64,000 bases of DNA from Biostraticola tofi. Lineage in GTDB: Bacteria > Pseudomonadota > Gammaproteobacteria > Enterobacterales > Enterobacteriaceae. Numbering within the stretch: the first letter of the stretch is position 1; each line of letters opens with the position of its first letter. Below, piece after piece: positions 42,826 to 54,091 of the stretch. The position numbers were made by a program, and so were the translations under genes. The notes beneath the pieces are model-generated. The model was not told the origin of the DNA and made no database searches. It worked only from the letters and a program-made list of their open reading frames with translations. Location of the stretch: assembly GCF_004343195.1 (NCBI RefSeq), contig NZ_SMCR01000013.1, positions 24,707 through 88,706 on the forward strand, given 5' to 3'.

Positions 42826-43137
42826 TAACACTGGCTATAGATTGTTATAGACAACAATCTTGTCAGTTTCTGACGCGTAATAAATATAATATTAATTAAT
42901 CTTCATGGATGTATTAAATGTTGAGTAACGACTTGGTAAATAATAAAGAATTGCACGTGAGTTCAGAATAAATTCCGATTTTTTACTCTATAATGCTTCG
43001 CTCCAGGCCATTGATCAGATTTTAACATTAAATTGATGATATGCGAATTTTTATCAGGAGAAGAGTATGTAGGGTGAAAAGGTGATTACTTCTATTTTTG
43101 TTATCATTAACTTTTTTCATTAAACGAATTCGAATCT
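42826..43137 (+). promoter_or_regulatory. Leader of the second inverse-autotransporter gene, with duplicated promoter and start-stop codon pair
   Basis: 312 bp. TATAATGCTTCG recurs (-10 at 42989-42994), 149 bp before the start, as does TTAAATGTTGAGTAACG, so the duplication that made the two paralogues included the promoter. At 43056-43072 a perfect AGGAG is followed 6 bp later by ATG directly followed by TAG, a start-stop pair 68 bp before the real start. The real start at 43138 has no recognisable Shine-Dalgarno. Confidence 0.5.
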
Positions 43138-45993
43138 ATGACTATCAATGTGAATATAACGCGATTAATCGCTGTCATCTTTTCTTTTGCCAGCACCGGC
43201 TGTTATAACCAAAATCCGCTCGCATCATCACGTTTAGCCGTTGATGAGGAAAAGAAAAATGCGCTCAAGCGTGACGAAGCCACCAATAGTGATGCTATAA
43301 ATGAGTATGATGACGACGTCCCGGAGTCTATCTATCCATCACCGGCCAATACACCGATTTTAGATAATAGCATCGTGCCGTTTGATGACCCTGACCATGG
43401 TATTACGCTTAAAGCTCATTTTGGAGCAACCGATGGGGGTAAAAATGAAAACTCCTTCGAGCTGCTAAATTCCAGGTCCAATAGAGAGGGCGCAATATTT
43501 TTTAACCAGTTGGGCATCCATCAACGTGATCACAAAAACACGTTAAGCATAGGCGTCGGACATAGATTTGCTCACAAAAAAAATACCTTTGGATATAATG
43601 TATTTTGGGATAATGAATTCAATGGGATAAATAGCCAGCGTGCGGGTATGGGCGTGGAGTATTTTAACGATTATCTGCATTTATCTGCCAATGGCTATAC
43701 TCCCCTGAGTGGCTGGCATCTGTCGCGTGAAGGTCAACATTTCAAGGTCCGGCCGGCCAGCGGTTATGATGTTCAGGCCAAAGCATGGCTGCCAGACTAC
43801 CCACAGCTCGATGGAAAGCTGAAGTTTGCCCAGTACCTGGGTGATGATATATCCATTTCCAATCGACAATATCGGGGCAAGGATCCTTTTGAAATCACTG
43901 TTGGCGTCAATTACCGGCCGATCTCTATGTTAAGCCTGGGTATTGAAAAGAGCTTCATGTCGCGCCAGCCGGATGAGACCAAGTTTAATATTTCAGTAAA
44001 ATATATGCTTGGTACACCTTTGTCTCAACAACTTGCTCAACATCCGGAGCCGATAGGAAATCTCAAAACTTTGAGCCAGCAGTTTGTCGAGCGCAGCAAT
44101 GTCATGGCGCTTAGCCAGCAGCTGGTAAAACAGAAGGGCGCTTTAACCCCGCAGTTTGTGGTCGAAGAGCTGCCTGGGCAGGAAGCCGACAATGTGGATG
44201 ACGCTGTGGATTTAGACCGGCAGGGTGAAAATGACAGTCTTGCTCAGGCCGTGGAAAACGCAAATGATAATGCTGCTGAGCCACATGAGACAGTTCTTGA
44301 AAGTTACAGCAGTCGAGAGCCATCGAGTTCTGAGCCTGCTTTAACAGATGCGATTCCCAACACCCATGATATCTCTTTAGCGCAACAGGCCAGCGATGGG
44401 CCTGCAGATATGCAGTCATCCAGCCGGAGTCATGAGTCTTATCAACCTGCGGAAAATGCGGTAGCTCCGCGCCTTGAACCACCAGGCTCGACAATACAGC
44501 TGAATCCAGTTGATGAATCTGCTGGTGGGGTGGATGCATCAGTTCAACCTCCCTCTGAACACACCCAATTCGATTTAGGAGGGGATCTAAGCAGTGAGCT
44601 AAATCAACCATCCTTGACTTTAGTTTCAAGCCCTGCGGTTTCACAGAATAATGTGGTTTCAGTTGCCACAGTTGATCAGGCGTCAACATCTTATGATCAG
44701 GCGTCAATATATAATCAATCTTTTACCCAGACTGATAATAGCCAGGATGTCGCGGGCAGTTCTTTTGTACAGCCGACTCCATCTATAAGTGGTGACAGGC
44801 CAGTGGATAATGCCGAGGGAAACAGAACGATGAATTTGGCATCCGCAGGCGGCGCTGATATACAAAGCATTCCTTCGCATGATACAGCAAACAACATTGA
44901 TAGCGTGCCAGTGGAACCTATTACACTTAACAGTTTCTCTGGCAATATTGTTGAAGAAGAACCATATTCCTCGATATCAGTCCCGATATCAGCAACGTAT
45001 GATGACTCGATAGTGAGCGGTAGCCGGGAGAAAAATTCTATCGATTTTTTCCGCTATTCTGAAATCCCAACAGAAAATGTAGCTGCTCATTCAGAATTGT
45101 TTACTACTGAAGTGACAAATAGACCGTCGCCACCGTCACCCCCTACACCCCCTACACCCCCTACACCCTCTTTGCTATCACACGCGTCATCACAGTCATC
45201 GGTCTCAACATCTGATTCAACTGGGTCGGTGATTAATACTATCAATTTAACCAACTTTAATCATAAAAAAGTTATGGAGAAATCTGACGAAAGGCATGAA
45301 ATTTCCCCGAGCGAAATAAATAATGCCCGTAAAAATCTAAAGCCCCCCTCACTAGATATACCTAATAATAGAATTCGGCCAATAATCGACAAAACGCAGA
45401 ATCCACCATCTACATCCGCACAGACCATTGATATTAAGAACGTTTTATTAAAAGGAATGAATAACATATCTGGCGCTGGTAACACGGCCCCTTCCCCGTT
45501 GGGTAAAGATAATATACGTTCATCGGACAGCGATAAAGGATCAACGTTGCCTCAGCACGGTGAAAGTGAGATCAGAAAACCTGAACTGCTGCATAAACAA
45601 AATATACCATCAAATAATGAACGTGCACCAAATATCATAAGCCAAACTAACCCAGCCCATTCAGGGCCGCCTGATAGTCACTCAACTGGTGCCAAACCCA
45701 AAATTTACATTGCAACTGATAATCATAAAGCGAGCATAGCGAGTAGTAAACCTTTGGTTGGGGAAGGTGGGTCTAATAACAGAGAAAAAAGAACTCTTCA
45801 TAAAAAGAAAAATGTGAGATCAAGAAGCTCTAGCCATAATATATCCTTAGATGATAATAGCGACTCAACTTCTAACAATAACATTGAAGATACTCAGTCC
45901 CTTATAAATAAGAGAGTAACAAGCATTAGAAAGGCGCAAGGTTATTCCGAGACTTCAGGTGCTGATACCAGTCAGGATTTGTCCGATAACTAA
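43138..45993 (+). CDS. Inverse-autotransporter beta-domain protein B, lipoprotein-like, long disordered passenger
   Basis: 951 aa, tandem paralogue of the preceding gene. Same N-terminus (FSFASTGC, Cys22) and barrel (LGIHQRDHKNTLSIGVGHRF, FGYNVFWDNEFNGINSQRAG, VRPASGYDVQAKAWLPDYP, GVNYRPISMLSLGIEKSFM), then linker helix LKTLSQQFVERSNVMALSQQ. The passenger (about 345-951) is Ser/Asn/Gln/Pro-rich. It carries a proline block (PSPPSPPTPPTPPTPS, encoded by 9-bp repeats) and a basic segment near the end (REKRTLHKKKNVRSRSSS). No folded domain is recognised and there are no cysteines for disulfides. The passenger shares almost nothing with its paralogue although the barrels are close. Function unknown; surface exposure is inferred from the family. 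Confidence 0.85.
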   Translation: MTINVNITRLIAVIFSFASTGCYNQNPLASSRLAVDEEKKNALKRDEATNSDAINEYDDDVPESIYPSPANTPILDNSIVPFDDPDHGITLKAHFGATDGGKNENSFELLNSRSNREGAIFFNQLGIHQRDHKNTLSIGVGHRFAHKKNTFGYNVFWDNEFNGINSQRAGMGVEYFNDYLHLSANGYTPLSGWHLSREGQHFKVRPASGYDVQAKAWLPDYPQLDGKLKFAQYLGDDISISNRQYRGKDPFEITVGVNYRPISMLSLGIEKSFMSRQPDETKFNISVKYMLGTPLSQQLAQHPEPIGNLKTLSQQFVERSNVMALSQQLVKQKGALTPQFVVEELPGQEADNVDDAVDLDRQGENDSLAQAVENANDNAAEPHETVLESYSSREPSSSEPALTDAIPNTHDISLAQQASDGPADMQSSSRSHESYQPAENAVAPRLEPPGSTIQLNPVDESAGGVDASVQPPSEHTQFDLGGDLSSELNQPSLTLVSSPAVSQNNVVSVATVDQASTSYDQASIYNQSFTQTDNSQDVAGSSFVQPTPSISGDRPVDNAEGNRTMNLASAGGADIQSIPSHDTANNIDSVPVEPITLNSFSGNIVEEEPYSSISVPISATYDDSIVSGSREKNSIDFFRYSEIPTENVAAHSELFTTEVTNRPSPPSPPTPPTPPTPSLLSHASSQSSVSTSDSTGSVINTINLTNFNHKKVMEKSDERHEISPSEINNARKNLKPPSLDIPNNRIRPIIDKTQNPPSTSAQTIDIKNVLLKGMNNISGAGNTAPSPLGKDNIRSSDSDKGSTLPQHGESEIRKPELLHKQNIPSNNERAPNIISQTNPAHSGPPDSHSTGAKPKIYIATDNHKASIASSKPLVGEGGSNNREKRTLHKKKNVRSRSSSHNISLDDNSDSTSNNNIEDTQSLINKRVTSIRKAQGYSETSGADTSQDLSDN
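45139..45165 (+). repeat. Three 9-bp repeats coding Pro-Pro-Thr
   Basis: CCCCCTACA occurs three times in a row inside gene B. The period is a multiple of three, so copy-number changes would lengthen or shorten the proline hinge without a frameshift. Confidence 0.85.
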
Positions 45994-46008
45994 TGGCCCA
46001 CTGAGAGA

Positions 46009-46332
46009 GTGACCAAATGTGATATATTCAACATATTAAATGGCTTAGGGTACAAAAAATTGGCTGAATACAACGTTTTTCCTACCGCCAATGCAGCGCT
46101 TGGCGTTGGCGATAGAGTGCTGCTGTGTGCCGTTTGCCTGAATCCGCTGCAGCCTGAGAAAGGGGAGTTGATATGTGCCAACTGCAGTCGCCATTACCAG
46201 CCTGTGGCCCTGTGTCCTGATTGTGGCAAGCCGCTTGAAGTAATGACAGCCTGCGGGGCAATAGACTATTTTTGTCAGCTTGGGCATGGCCTGATTTCCC
46301 GCCGCCGCCTGGTGTATGGCTATCAGGAGTGA
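46009..46332 (+). CDS. yfgJ: Zinc-ribbon protein YfgJ
   Basis: Small zinc-ribbon protein of unknown function. Four CxxC pairs: CAVC, CANC, CPDC, then CGAIDYFCQLGHGLISRRR, closely matching E. coli YfgJ. As given (GTG 46009, 107 aa) it is about 36 residues longer than the E. coli protein. GTG 46117, just before LLCAVC, fits the family length but has no clear ribosome site, and the extra N-terminus may be read-in from the adjacent acquired DNA. Starts 15 bp after gene B. Confidence 0.85.
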   Translation: MTKCDIFNILNGLGYKKLAEYNVFPTANAALGVGDRVLLCAVCLNPLQPEKGELICANCSRHYQPVALCPDCGKPLEVMTACGAIDYFCQLGHGLISRRRLVYGYQE

Positions 46333-46471
46333 TGGTTGTGTCAGTCAAGCTACTGCTGGCCGGCATATCAGCGCTGCTGAATGTCTTGGATTGATTGAAC
46401 ATTTCTGCTTTTTTTGTGTGTTAACCGCTGAAATACGTTAGGTTGTAAAATGCCAATACGTTATCAGCTAT

Positions 46472-46821
46472 CTACTCCACCCTGCCATAGCTAACCAGGG
46501 TTTCCAACTCTGGCGGGGCGCTGCTTTCTGGCACCCGCCATTCCAGCTGGGCAATATCCCGGTTGCCGCTATCATTCCGGTGATAAACTTGAATACGGTA
46601 ATAGCGCTCGTCCCCGCGTCCTACAGAATAATCATCTCCATCCGCACGCGGTGCCAGCCCGACCACCCATCGGATAAGCCGGCAGAGAGATTCCCGCTGC
46701 GGGGCAGGCAGGTCGCGCAGGGTAAACAGCTGCCGCCGCTGAAGACCGGGTATATAGGCTACCCCCCTTCCCGGGACAGCTCGATAATGCTGTCATTATC
46801 GAATTCTGGCATTTCGGTCAT
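46472..46821 (-). pseudogene. Frameshifted emfourin-like protealysin inhibitor
   Basis: Reads MTEMPEFDNDSIIELSREGG then meets TAG at 46759. In another frame it continues VAYIPGLQRRQLFTLRDLPA, then CRLIRWVVGLAPRAD, GDERYYRIQVYH and PPELETLVSYGRVE to the stop. Together this is an emfourin-type inhibitor of M4 peptidases (about 115 aa; family recognised from LSREGG, IPGL, GDxRYYR and PPEL). One G missing from a run of six (46762-46767) explains the break. No protealysin gene is adjacent. A sequencing error or slippage-based switching cannot be excluded. Confidence 0.75.
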
Positions 46822-46861
46822 TACCTCGCCCCGCGATGGCTACCCGAACACACTGCCTGCC

Positions 46862-46938
46862 TGACGCCTGACGCCTGACGCCTGACGCCTGACGCCTGAC
46901 GCCTGACACCTGACGCCTGACACCTGACACCTGACGCC
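46862..46938. repeat. Eleven-copy heptamer repeat TGACRCC
   Basis: TGACGCC and its variant TGACACC are repeated head to tail 11 times (six GCC, then ACC, GCC, ACC, ACC, GCC types). It lies between the emfourin pseudogene and the 3' end of the dehydrogenase gene. Not coding; the period is not a multiple of three. Confidence 0.95.
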
Positions 46939-46945
46939 TACTAAT

Positions 46946-47821
46946 TTACTGTCCTAGATAGCGATATACCACCGCTATATCGCTCTTGCCCAGACCGTCG
47001 TCAACCGCATTTTGCCAAATTTCACTGATACGTTTCAGGCCTGGCAAATTGCGGGTATCGGCGGCTTTCAGCGCCAGTCTGGCATCTTTCAGCCCCCATT
47101 CCAGGGCCATCTGGGCGTCGTAATGATCATTGGCGATCATAGCCAGTTTCCCTTTGATATAGGGTGCCGCCAGCGGACCGCCTTCGAGTACGCCCCAAAG
47201 ATCATCCGGCGTAAAGCCCAGCGCTTTGGCCAACTGCGCAGTTTCAGCAATACCTTCCATCATGGCGATAAGCCAGGCGTTGACGATAAGTTTCATGCGG
47301 CTGCCGGCTCCGGCCTCGCCCAGCCATTTAGCGCTTTTGGCAATGGCGGCGAATACCGGCTCGATTGCCGCCGCCGCCTGGCGATCGCCGCTGGCAAGTA
47401 CCACTACCTGGCCGTTTTCCGCCGGTGCTTTGGTGCCGGATACGGGCGCATCGATAAACACTACGTCGGGCCGCGACCGTTTTATCCCATCGATAAGCGA
47501 GCGGGTGGCGTCTATTCCCAACGTACCCATTTGGGCGATGATGCCGTGCTGCCTGAGGCTGTTGAGAACGCCATCATCGCCATACATTACGGCATCAGTA
47601 CTGGTGCCATCGGGCAGCATGGTAATGACGACATCGGCCTGTCTGGCCGCTTCTGCCGGCGTAGCACACTGTATGGCGCCGGCAGCGGCCAGACTGTCTC
47701 CTCTAGCTCTGGTGCGATTCCAGACGCGGGTTGGAAAGCCTTTTTTCACTAAATTAGCGGCAAATGCATGGCCCATGGCTCCCAGACCGATAACGGCAAC
47801 TGTTGTTTGATGACTCTTCAT
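46946..47821 (-). CDS. NAD(P)-dependent oxidoreductase, 3-hydroxyisobutyrate dehydrogenase family
   Basis: 291 aa. N-terminal Rossmann fold with VIGLGAMGHAFAANLVKKGF and WNRT, then the family signature (FIDAPVSGTKAPAENGQ), the catalytic lysine region (GAGSRMKLIVNAWL, with the Lys-Xaa3-Asn pair) and a C-terminal helical domain (GLKDARLALKAA). Substrate cannot be told from sequence; relatives act on 3-hydroxyisobutyrate, tartronate semialdehyde or similar beta-hydroxy acids. AGGAGAG lies upstream of ATG 47821. Followed downstream only by the heptamer repeat. Confidence 0.9.
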   Translation of the reverse strand: MKSHQTTVAVIGLGAMGHAFAANLVKKGFPTRVWNRTRARGDSLAAAGAIQCATPAEAARQADVVITMLPDGTSTDAVMYGDDGVLNSLRQHGIIAQMGTLGIDATRSLIDGIKRSRPDVVFIDAPVSGTKAPAENGQVVVLASGDRQAAAAIEPVFAAIAKSAKWLGEAGAGSRMKLIVNAWLIAMMEGIAETAQLAKALGFTPDDLWGVLEGGPLAAPYIKGKLAMIANDHYDAQMALEWGLKDARLALKAADTRNLPGLKRISEIWQNAVDDGLGKSDIAVVYRYLGQ

Positions 47822-47853
47822 TAGCTCTCCTGAAATACGTAATGGAACGACTC

Positions 47854-48312
47854 TCAGCGTTGGTATTTAATAAAATCCGTCTTGATGGCGAGGCTGTCAT
47901 AAAGCTTCATGGCCGAGTGATTATTGCTCTGGGTCAGCCAATAAACGCTGGCCTTGCCGGTATCGTCAGCGTAACGGTAAACCTGCTCAATCAACTGGCG
48001 GCCAATGCCTTGGCCGCGGGCTTTTTCATCCACAAACAGATCCTGCAGATAAATCACCGGCTGCTGATGCCAGCCATGTTCATGAATGATGCAGTTTACC
48101 AGTCCCCGCAGCTGTCCCTGCTGTTCGGCCACATAGCCGAACATGGAGCTATGCGCTGGGTCGGCCAGGCGCTGAAAGGTAAAGTCATACAATGCGTCTT
48201 CACGGATGGAGGAATAAAAGCGGAGGTAATTCCGCCACACGTGTTTCCAGCCCTCTTTATCAGTCAACCGCAAGGGGCGGATAACGATAGCGGTGTCAGC
48301 TCGCACAGGCAT
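47854..48312 (-). CDS. GNAT-family N-acetyltransferase
   Basis: 152 aa from ATG 48312; the frame is open further upstream, but that part overlaps the neighbouring hydrolase and has no family similarity. Begins with the usual IVIRPLRLTDKEGWKHVW. Acetyl-CoA-binding motif A is IYLQDLFVDEKARGQGIGRQLI, with the RGQGIG pyrophosphate loop, followed by VYWLTQSNNHSAMKLYDSL. Resembles general small-molecule or peptide acetyltransferases; the acceptor is unknown. Confidence 0.88.
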   Translation of the reverse strand: MPVRADTAIVIRPLRLTDKEGWKHVWRNYLRFYSSIREDALYDFTFQRLADPAHSSMFGYVAEQQGQLRGLVNCIIHEHGWHQQPVIYLQDLFVDEKARGQGIGRQLIEQVYRYADDTGKASVYWLTQSNNHSAMKLYDSLAIKTDFIKYQR

Positions 48313-48328
48313 ACCCTCGCCGTTCAGG

Positions 48329-48856
48329 TTAAAATGCGATCTCGTCAGCCGGCAGGGCGCGAATGGCAACGCCAAAACTGCTGATGGATGACAGGGTGGC
48401 ATTGTGATGGGCGCGAATCGCTGCAGCAGCGCTGTGAGATTTATCATGGGTGGTATGCGCATCGGCGGCAAGGGTCACCTGATAGCCTAAGCCGGCTGCG
48501 CGGCGGGCGGTAGTGTCCACGCAAAATTCACTGGCATAACCACAGATAATCAGGTGATTGACCTCAAGGCTGTCCAGCAGTGCAGCCAGCGGCGTACAGA
48601 GAAATGAATCCGGCGTGGTTTTGGTTATCCGCTTATCGCCTGCGTCTGTTACCAAGGTGTGATAAAGCTGCCAGGGCGCCGAGTCGACGGGGAGTTCTTC
48701 ATCCTGGTGCTGGATGTAAATTACCGGCACCCCGGCCTGTCGCGCCCGCACAGCGAGGGAATTGATCCTGGCAATCACTGTATCGGCATCGCCCGGCATT
48801 GGCTGCGGACTGAACAAACCTTCCTGGACATCAATCACCAGCAGTGCAAATGACAT
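48329..48856 (-). CDS. Isochorismatase-family cysteine hydrolase
   Basis: 175 aa. Catalytic triad expected for the family: Asp9 (LVIDVQEGLF), a lysine in KRITKTTPDSF and Cys112 (GYASEFCVDTTARRAAGLGY). AADAHTTHDK follows. Members hydrolyse amides such as nicotinamide or N-carbamoylsarcosine, or isochorismate. The short form without a carrier domain is not an enterobactin EntB. Substrate not assignable. 16 bp upstream of the acetyltransferase, so probably co-transcribed with it. Confidence 0.9.
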   Translation of the reverse strand: MSFALLVIDVQEGLFSPQPMPGDADTVIARINSLAVRARQAGVPVIYIQHQDEELPVDSAPWQLYHTLVTDAGDKRITKTTPDSFLCTPLAALLDSLEVNHLIICGYASEFCVDTTARRAAGLGYQVTLAADAHTTHDKSHSAAAAIRAHHNATLSSISSFGVAIRALPADEIAF

Positions 48857-48991
48857 ACTTCATCCTTAACGGTTGGTTAAAGAATGACGTTATCGATAAA
48901 GTCATAAAGATGTCAATGATTGCTGCCGCTATTGGCCTGCCATCGCTTGCAAAAATCGAACGTAACAGGCTGTCGGGGGTCCTGAAAAGCG

Positions 48992-49123
48992 ACGGTAAGG
49001 TATGCATATGATGGTCTTGCAGGTACCGGTTGAGACGCCACGGCAAGGCATTAATATGATGGTCTTGCCGGTAACGGCTGAGACGCCACGGTAAGGCGTC
49101 ATATGACTATTTTGCCGGTGCCG
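48992..49123. repeat. Degenerate tandem repeat, unit about 50 bp
   Basis: Two and a half copies of a unit that contains CGGTAAGG, ATATGATGGTCTTGC and GAGACGCCA follow one another (starting near 48992, 49041 and 49090). Copies differ at several positions. They occupy the 307-bp gap between the hydrolase and lacY, which holds no gene. Confidence 0.7.
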
Positions 49124-49163
49124 CCCGACAACGAGCGCGGCACCCACCCCCGGCCGGCTATGA

Positions 49164-50435
49164 TCAGGCAATCTGCCGATCTTTTTCCCCCGGCACCTGC
49201 CGGATTTTTTTGCTGTTGCTCAGCAGGAAAGCAGACAGCAGGGTAAATGACAGCGTAATAAGCCCCAACACCAAATAAGCCTGATGAAATCCGACAGTAT
49301 CGTACATGCGGCCCACCCAGGCGGACAGCACCACACCGGATAGCTGCTTGGACAGGTTGAATCCAATCAGGAATAGCGTGGCGGAAAGGCGCGGATCGAA
49401 TACCGAAGAGATATATTTGAAGGCACCGACCAACAGGAAAGGCAGTTCAAACATATGCAGCGTCTTCAGGAAAATCACTTCCACACCGGTGGTGGCAAAC
49501 GACGAACCCAGGATCCGCACCGACATGATTAAGCCTGCGACCAATAGCGCATTTTTACTGCCGATACGGTTGACGATGGCCGGAGTGAAAAACATCACCA
49601 GCGCATTGAGTAATTCGCCGCCGGTGGTCACAAAGCCGAATATTTCGGTCCCACGCTGGGGGCTGGAAAAAAACGATTTAAAAAAGTTGGCGAACTGCTG
49701 ATCGAATACGTCATAGATGCTGGCAACGCCGACCACATAGACGATAAACGCCCAGAACTTGGGCATTTTCAACAGTTCTGCCGCCAGTTTAAGCGAAAAT
49801 GCCCGTTGATTGGCACCGAGTTTATCCATCACCACTGCGCTGGCATTAGCCTCCGGACGGGATAGGAACAGCAATATCGCCAGTACGACGGCAAAACCGG
49901 AGGCAATCCAGAAGGTGATATTGGGATCGATACTGAACAGAATACCGGTGATTGAGGCGCAGATAGCCCAGCCGATACAGCCTGATACCCGCACCTTGCC
50001 ATATTCAAAATGGTTGGCCCGGCTGACCTTTTCGATAAATGCCTCTACCGCTCCTGATCCGCTTGAGAACACAAATCCCAGATACAGCCCGCCGGCCAAT
50101 GCGCCGGCGAAAATATTAAACTGCAGCAGGGGCGACAGGACAAATATAAAAAAGGGCGCAAACAGGATCAGCAGTATGGTAATGGTCCATAACAAGTGTT
50201 TACGCAGGCCCAGTTTATCGGAGATCAGTCCGAAAACCGGTTGGAATACGATGGCGAAAAATGAAATGGAAGAAAACACCAATCCAGTTTCTGTTTTTGT
50301 CAGGTGATTGACATCTGCCAGCCAGATGGGGAAAAACGGAAAGTAGGCTGACATGATGAAATAGTAGAAAAAGAAAAACAACATGAAATAGATGAAGTTA
50401 TGTTTTTCTCTTGGGGTTAGCGCTGATTGAGTCAT
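49164..50435 (-). CDS. lacY: Lactose permease LacY
   Basis: MFS lactose/H+ symporter of the inner membrane. 423 aa, 12 helices. The key residues of E. coli LacY are kept: Glu126 (AVEAFIEKV), Arg144 and Cys148 ([10 protein letters not shown]), Glu269 ([10 protein letters not shown]), Arg302 (MSVRILGSS), and Lys319, His322, Glu325 ([11 protein letters not shown]). ATG 50435 is preferred (GGTGG/AAGAG upstream) over TTG 50474. Follows lacZ after 58 bp in the same direction. A raffinose or sucrose permease is less likely given the lac neighbours. Confidence 0.93.
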   Translation of the reverse strand: MTQSALTPREKHNFIYFMLFFFFYYFIMSAYFPFFPIWLADVNHLTKTETGLVFSSISFFAIVFQPVFGLISDKLGLRKHLLWTITILLILFAPFFIFVLSPLLQFNIFAGALAGGLYLGFVFSSGSGAVEAFIEKVSRANHFEYGKVRVSGCIGWAICASITGILFSIDPNITFWIASGFAVVLAILLFLSRPEANASAVVMDKLGANQRAFSLKLAAELLKMPKFWAFIVYVVGVASIYDVFDQQFANFFKSFFSSPQRGTEIFGFVTTGGELLNALVMFFTPAIVNRIGSKNALLVAGLIMSVRILGSSFATTGVEVIFLKTLHMFELPFLLVGAFKYISSVFDPRLSATLFLIGFNLSKQLSGVVLSAWVGRMYDTVGFHQAYLVLGLITLSFTLLSAFLLSNSKKIRQVPGEKDRQIA

Positions 50436-50493
50436 CTCTTCCACCACAGGGGTTATCTGGCCATAAATCGTCAATAAAAGGGGCGCTGGCCCC

Positions 50494-53684
<3,191 letters not shown>

Positions 53685-53741
53685 TGACGAATTTAGTTAA
53701 ACGTGTTTTGTCTGAATCGATCAATTACGCAACGGTAAAAA

Positions 53742-53757
53742 AGTGATCTCTTTCAAA
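53742..53757 (-). promoter_or_regulatory. Probable CRP site of the lacZ promoter
   Basis: Minus strand TTTGAAAGAGATCACT matches TGTGA-N6-TCACA at 8 of 10 defined positions. Its centre is 72.5 bp upstream of the operator centre, within 1 bp of the CRP-to-O1 distance in E. coli lac (71.5), so a class I promoter is implied. The -35 and -10 between them are weak. Confidence 0.7.
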
Positions 53758-53925
53758 TAAATAATCACGATAAGCTCTTTAAGAATGGAATTTGTTGTTG
53801 TCTCAGCGCCATCGTCGGTCTGGGAAAGCAGCAGAGTAGATTGACTAGCCGGTCAAAACCAACACCTCTTGGCGATAGCTCAGTCAGCCCTAATCGGGGT
53901 GAAAGGCCTAAATATGTCAATAAAT

Positions 53926-53940
53926 TGTGAGCGCATAACC
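53926..53940 (+). promoter_or_regulatory. Second lac operator, lacI side
   Basis: TGTGAGCGCATAACC matches the operator core at 13 of 15 positions, flanked by AAT as in O1. Centre 256 bp from the lacZ-proximal operator and about 160 bp upstream of lacI. Suitable for LacI tetramer looping across the divergent region. Confidence 0.8.
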
Positions 53941-54000
53941 AAATGGTTTACACATCAGGCTGGCGACGGCAGGGTCGCATACGTAGCCTGTTTGACTTAT

Positions 54001-54040
54001 CATTTAAACGGTTCAATTATCATGTAAACGGTTCAATTAT
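54001..54040 (+). repeat. Two 20-bp tandem repeats upstream of lacI
   Basis: CATTTAAACGGTTCAATTAT (54001-54020) and CATGTAAACGGTTCAATTAT (54021-54040) differ at one base. Each contains a partial dyad with a central CG (TTTAAACGGTTCAA), the layout of LacI/GalR-family operators, and the 20-bp spacing puts the copies on nearly the same helix face. They lie 52-91 bp before the lacI ATG. Confidence 0.75.
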
Positions 54041-54091
54041 CATGGCATCAGCCGAGCCGCAAACGGACGCTATTAAGGGAATCGAAGCCAC

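Noticed and set aside
44111..44707. 198-codon minus-strand ORF inside the passenger of autotransporter B
   Set aside because: Shadow of the plus-strand gene: biased passenger composition leaves the opposite strand open; no start signal or family.
46332..46394. 20-codon hydrophobic frame directly after yfgJ (MVVSVKLLLAGISALLNVLD)
   Set aside because: Starts at the yfgJ stop with no convincing ribosome site and too short to support.
46862..46938. Heptamer array as a CRISPR
   Set aside because: No spacers, unit of 7 bp, no cas genes; simple tandem repeat.
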